Shown: positions 61,622 through 64,000 of the stretch, one piece after another
Numbering within the stretch: the first letter of the stretch is position 1
Layout of the letters: every line of letters starts with the position of its first letter
DNA from: Citrus sinensis
Lineage: Eukaryota; Streptophyta; Magnoliopsida; Sapindales; Rutaceae
Length of the DNA stretch: 64,000 bases
Direction: 5' to 3'
Assembly (NCBI RefSeq): GCF_022201045.2
Contig: NC_068558.1
Span: forward strand, 47,843,501 to 47,907,500
Made by a program: the position numbers and the translations under genes
The notes under the pieces: generated by a model
The model's database searches: none
Told to the model about the DNA's origin: nothing
Seen by the model: the letters and a program-made list of their open reading frames with translations, nothing else

Positions 61622-61674
61622 TAAATTATAAAGGCTGAATTGAATTGTAACTCGGTTTGTTTCTTTTTAAGTTG

Positions 61675-62669
61675 TAGTATGTTTATTAATTAGTAATTGA
61701 AATGAATTGAAATAAATTCAAATGAGAATAGGCTGAATTCAAAAAAAGAAATAAGATTCTTAATAAATTACTTTCTTTATTTTAGAATTAGAATGAATTA
61801 TTTTAAGTTATTAAAATATCCTTAATTTATTATTATTATTAAAATATTTGTTATATTATCATTATTCAAAAAACTTATTGTTAATAACAATAAGAAATAA
61901 TAATAACTTTGTTTCAATAATGATAATAATAAAATTAATAATAATAAACATGACAACAACAATAATAATAACATTATATATTATGCCCAAAAAAAAATAA
62001 TAATAATCATCATCATTTTTGGAGACAAAAATAATCATCGTCATCGTTTAAAAAAAAAAATAATAATAATCATCATCATCATCATTTTTGCAACAACTGC
62101 CGTCGAGCCAGATTGATTGCTGGTTTCATGCGAGATTGGAAGGAGATGCGTCACCGGCTACTATTTCCAGCAACGGCATGTGTTGCTGCAACAATTTGGG
62201 GAGGAGCTACTCCGGTGCTCTGACAATAGCAAGTGCTGTTGCTCAACGCGAGATCCATAGCTGGTCGTCAGTGGCTTCATAATCAGCAATGGTAGGTGCT
62301 GTTGGTTCAATTTTGGTTTGGGTGTTGTTTATTCGATTTTGGGTGGTGTCCAATTCCATTATCGTGGTTTTAATTTGATTTTTTTTTCTTTTATACTCGT
62401 GAATTAATTAGGACAAAGTAAGAATTAAGAATTTAAAATAGGGGGTATTTTTGTCAATCATGGGAATAGAGCTTTGATTCCCAACCCCTTTTTAGGAATC
62501 AGGATCTTAGTGATAGATTTAAGGTTGGGAATTAGAACTTCAGTAATGAATCCTTAAATCATAGTCTCGCAAGAATTCAATTCCGATTCCAAGCTTCAAA
62601 TTTGTAAGTAAACACGTCAATAATTCCTATTCTAAAATTTTCATTCTAATTACGGGTAAATAAACACAC
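61675..62669. mobile_element. Possible MITE with GTRTGTTTATT ends
   Basis: Left AGTATGTTTATTAATTAGTA with ATTGAAATGAA and right, reversed, GGTGTGTTTATTTACCCGTA with ATTAGAATGAA. Target duplication is not clear. It contains ATA/ATC trinucleotide runs (61890-62080) and a less AT-rich block (62085-62285). Confidence 0.5.
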
Positions 62670-63440
62670 CATTAATATTTTCAAAAAATAATATGACTCT
62701 TGAATATAAATAAAACAATGATTTTGTCAGCACTTATCATTAACAACAAGTACATAAGTTAAAATTTGCTTACTAGTGATATAATTTGGATATATGATCT
62801 AAATCATCTCCCATCAATAAGTAAACTTTAATATTCGAAATGCAATAGTTATAATGCAATACTATTCAAATCCATTTATTTACAAATTAATTTATTGCCT
62901 TTTCATTGGATTTCATGGTTAATAAATTTTTAAAATTAATTGATATTAAGTTTTTAATGATAAATTTTATTCCTTTGGAGTTGATATAGTGTAGAAAGGA
63001 ACCAATTTTTATGGGCTGTGTTGATGCTGATTTTAAGTCAACTAGAAAATTAAATAAACGAAAAAAAAAATCAAATACAGAGAATTTACATAGTTCAATG
63101 CTTGGCGTACGACCATGAGAGTAAAAGAGCAATTTTTACTATTTAATAAGAATTATAATGAAGTTTTTTCTTTTAGCTATTTGCTTATGTCCTCTATGCA
63201 TGAAGGACTCTCTATTTATAATACAATTTTTATGTATCCAAAGTCGTTGATAATTCTTTATTTTGATGGGCTTTTACTACTTAGAGTTTTTTTTTTTTTC
63301 AAAATCTATATTTATCTCTTTCTCAAATTGGATTTCTGAAACTTCTAAATTTTTCCTAATAGATTTTTTCTTCTGAATTTGCAATCATTTGTGGCTTCAT
63401 GCTTCGTGCTTTAAATCACTTTACACCAGTATTCTTCCAA
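62670..63440. other. AT-rich intergenic
   Basis: No gene, RNA or complete element recognised. Confidence 0.45.
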
Positions 63441-63444
63441 CATG

Positions 63445-63637
63445 CATGCTTCCTACTCCTCTTTACGTTGCTCCAACGTGTTTCCTGCATGTATATTTCC
63501 TACTTCACGTTACTTGGTTCTATGCTCCAGCATATTTTCCACACACATGCTTCCTACTCTACTATACTTTGCTATTGCATACTTTCACATGCATGCCTCC
63601 TGCTCTATCTTACTTGGCTCCAACATATTTTCCACGT
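63445..63637. repeat. Four-unit tandem repeat, units of 43-58 bp
   Basis: Units begin at 63445, 63488, 63546 and 63592 with CATGCTTCCTACTC-like sequence, followed by TTACTTGGCTCCA and ACATATTTTCCAC. Overlapping open frames here are a by-product of the repeat. Confidence 0.75.
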
Positions 63638-63642
63638 CCATA

Positions 63643-64000
63643 CATGGATAGCAATGGTACCAACAAACTCACAAATCCACCTAATCCCGTCCGCGCAAAA
63701 CACGCCTATCGCAAGTAATTTTGTAGGCTGCAGAAGAGTTTGATATTATAAATTTAAACTCGCACTAGGTTGCGAGTGTGTTTAGTTTTAGTCAAATTGC
63801 GGGTATCCAACAACTATCAGCTTTTTAAAATTTTAAATTTAATTTTAATTGAAAATATTTTTATCTAAAAATATACTTATTATAATTTTGATTGAACCTT
63901 TTTAAATTTAATGCATGAATTATTATATACTTATTATAATTTTATATGAACTATTATTTTTTAGCTTAATGCACGGACTATTTCATTATTATAATTTTGT
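63643..64000. mobile_element. Left part of a hAT element related to the one at 8737
   Basis: GGATAGCAATGGTACCAACA followed by CTCACAAATCCACC and AGTTTGATATTATAAATTTA keeps the word order of the first 150 bp of the 8737-9614 element, but with CpG-to-TpG-like decay of its ACCCGC motifs. It runs off the window edge. Confidence 0.65.

Noticed and set aside
63389-63743. Overlapping frames of 69-114 codons
   Set aside because: All three frames of one strand are open across a tandem repeat without stops, which is a property of the repeat.

Overview
The window is nuclear DNA of a flowering plant, a eudicot. Genes have GT-AG introns of about 80 bp to 2 kb, and the families are plant ones: Dof, R2R3-MYB, ALMT, DVL/RTFL peptide, multi-copper laccase and bifunctional FKGP. 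Intergenic DNA is AT-rich and full of short DNA transposons. Gene density (about one per 5 kb) and protein sequence would fit a small-genome woody rosid such as Citrus, but the species is an inference I cannot test. No operon, CRISPR or prokaryotic feature was seen, and no LTR or virus-like element was recognised.

Layout: tRNA-Val(AAC) at 0.3 kb; FKGP (GDP-fucose salvage, +) 0.5-5.5; LRAT/NC-domain thiol hydrolase-like protein (+) 6.4-8.05; a hAT element 8.7-9.6; ALMT anion channel (-) 10.1-12.4; ORMDL sphingolipid regulator (+) 15.5-18.6; Dof factor (-) 20.7-22.1; a long gene-poor stretch 22.1-30.7 with two tandem PIF/Harbinger-like MITEs; R2R3-MYB of proanthocyanidin type (+) 30.8-31.7; an AT-rich repeat zone with a tandem array and a MULE, 31.7-37.6; PPOX2-like vitamin B6 oxidase (+) 37.8-39.05; laccase (-) 40.8-43.3; a 50-residue DVL/RTFL peptide gene (+) at 46.9; an 85-residue unknown protein (-) at 49.5; neutral/alkaline invertase (-) 50.4-53.6; an unidentified exon-like fragment (-) at 54.5; a 97-residue one-TM protein (-) 55.7-58.1 whose single intron holds a hAT element; then transposon-dense DNA to the end.

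Exon joins were worked out by hand from splice consensus, reading phase and remembered family sequences. In every multi-exon gene listed as CDS the exon lengths sum to a multiple of three and keep one open frame. The genes do not form an obvious pathway. The nearest to a functional pairing is the proanthocyanidin-type MYB and the laccase 9 kb from it, which is speculative.

The most useful items beyond routine annotation are: the DVL peptide gene, easily missed because of its size, with an AUG-stop element in its likely leader; a GC-AG intron in FKGP; an invertase whose cytosolic-type core carries a long acidic N-terminal region; transposons with intact target-site duplications (8-bp hAT, 9-bp MULE, 3-bp Harbinger-like), including two neighbours that share one TAA; and an orphan promoter-like block followed by a perfect hairpin at 26.2-26.4 kb. 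I found nothing that I can defend as a wholly new biological system.
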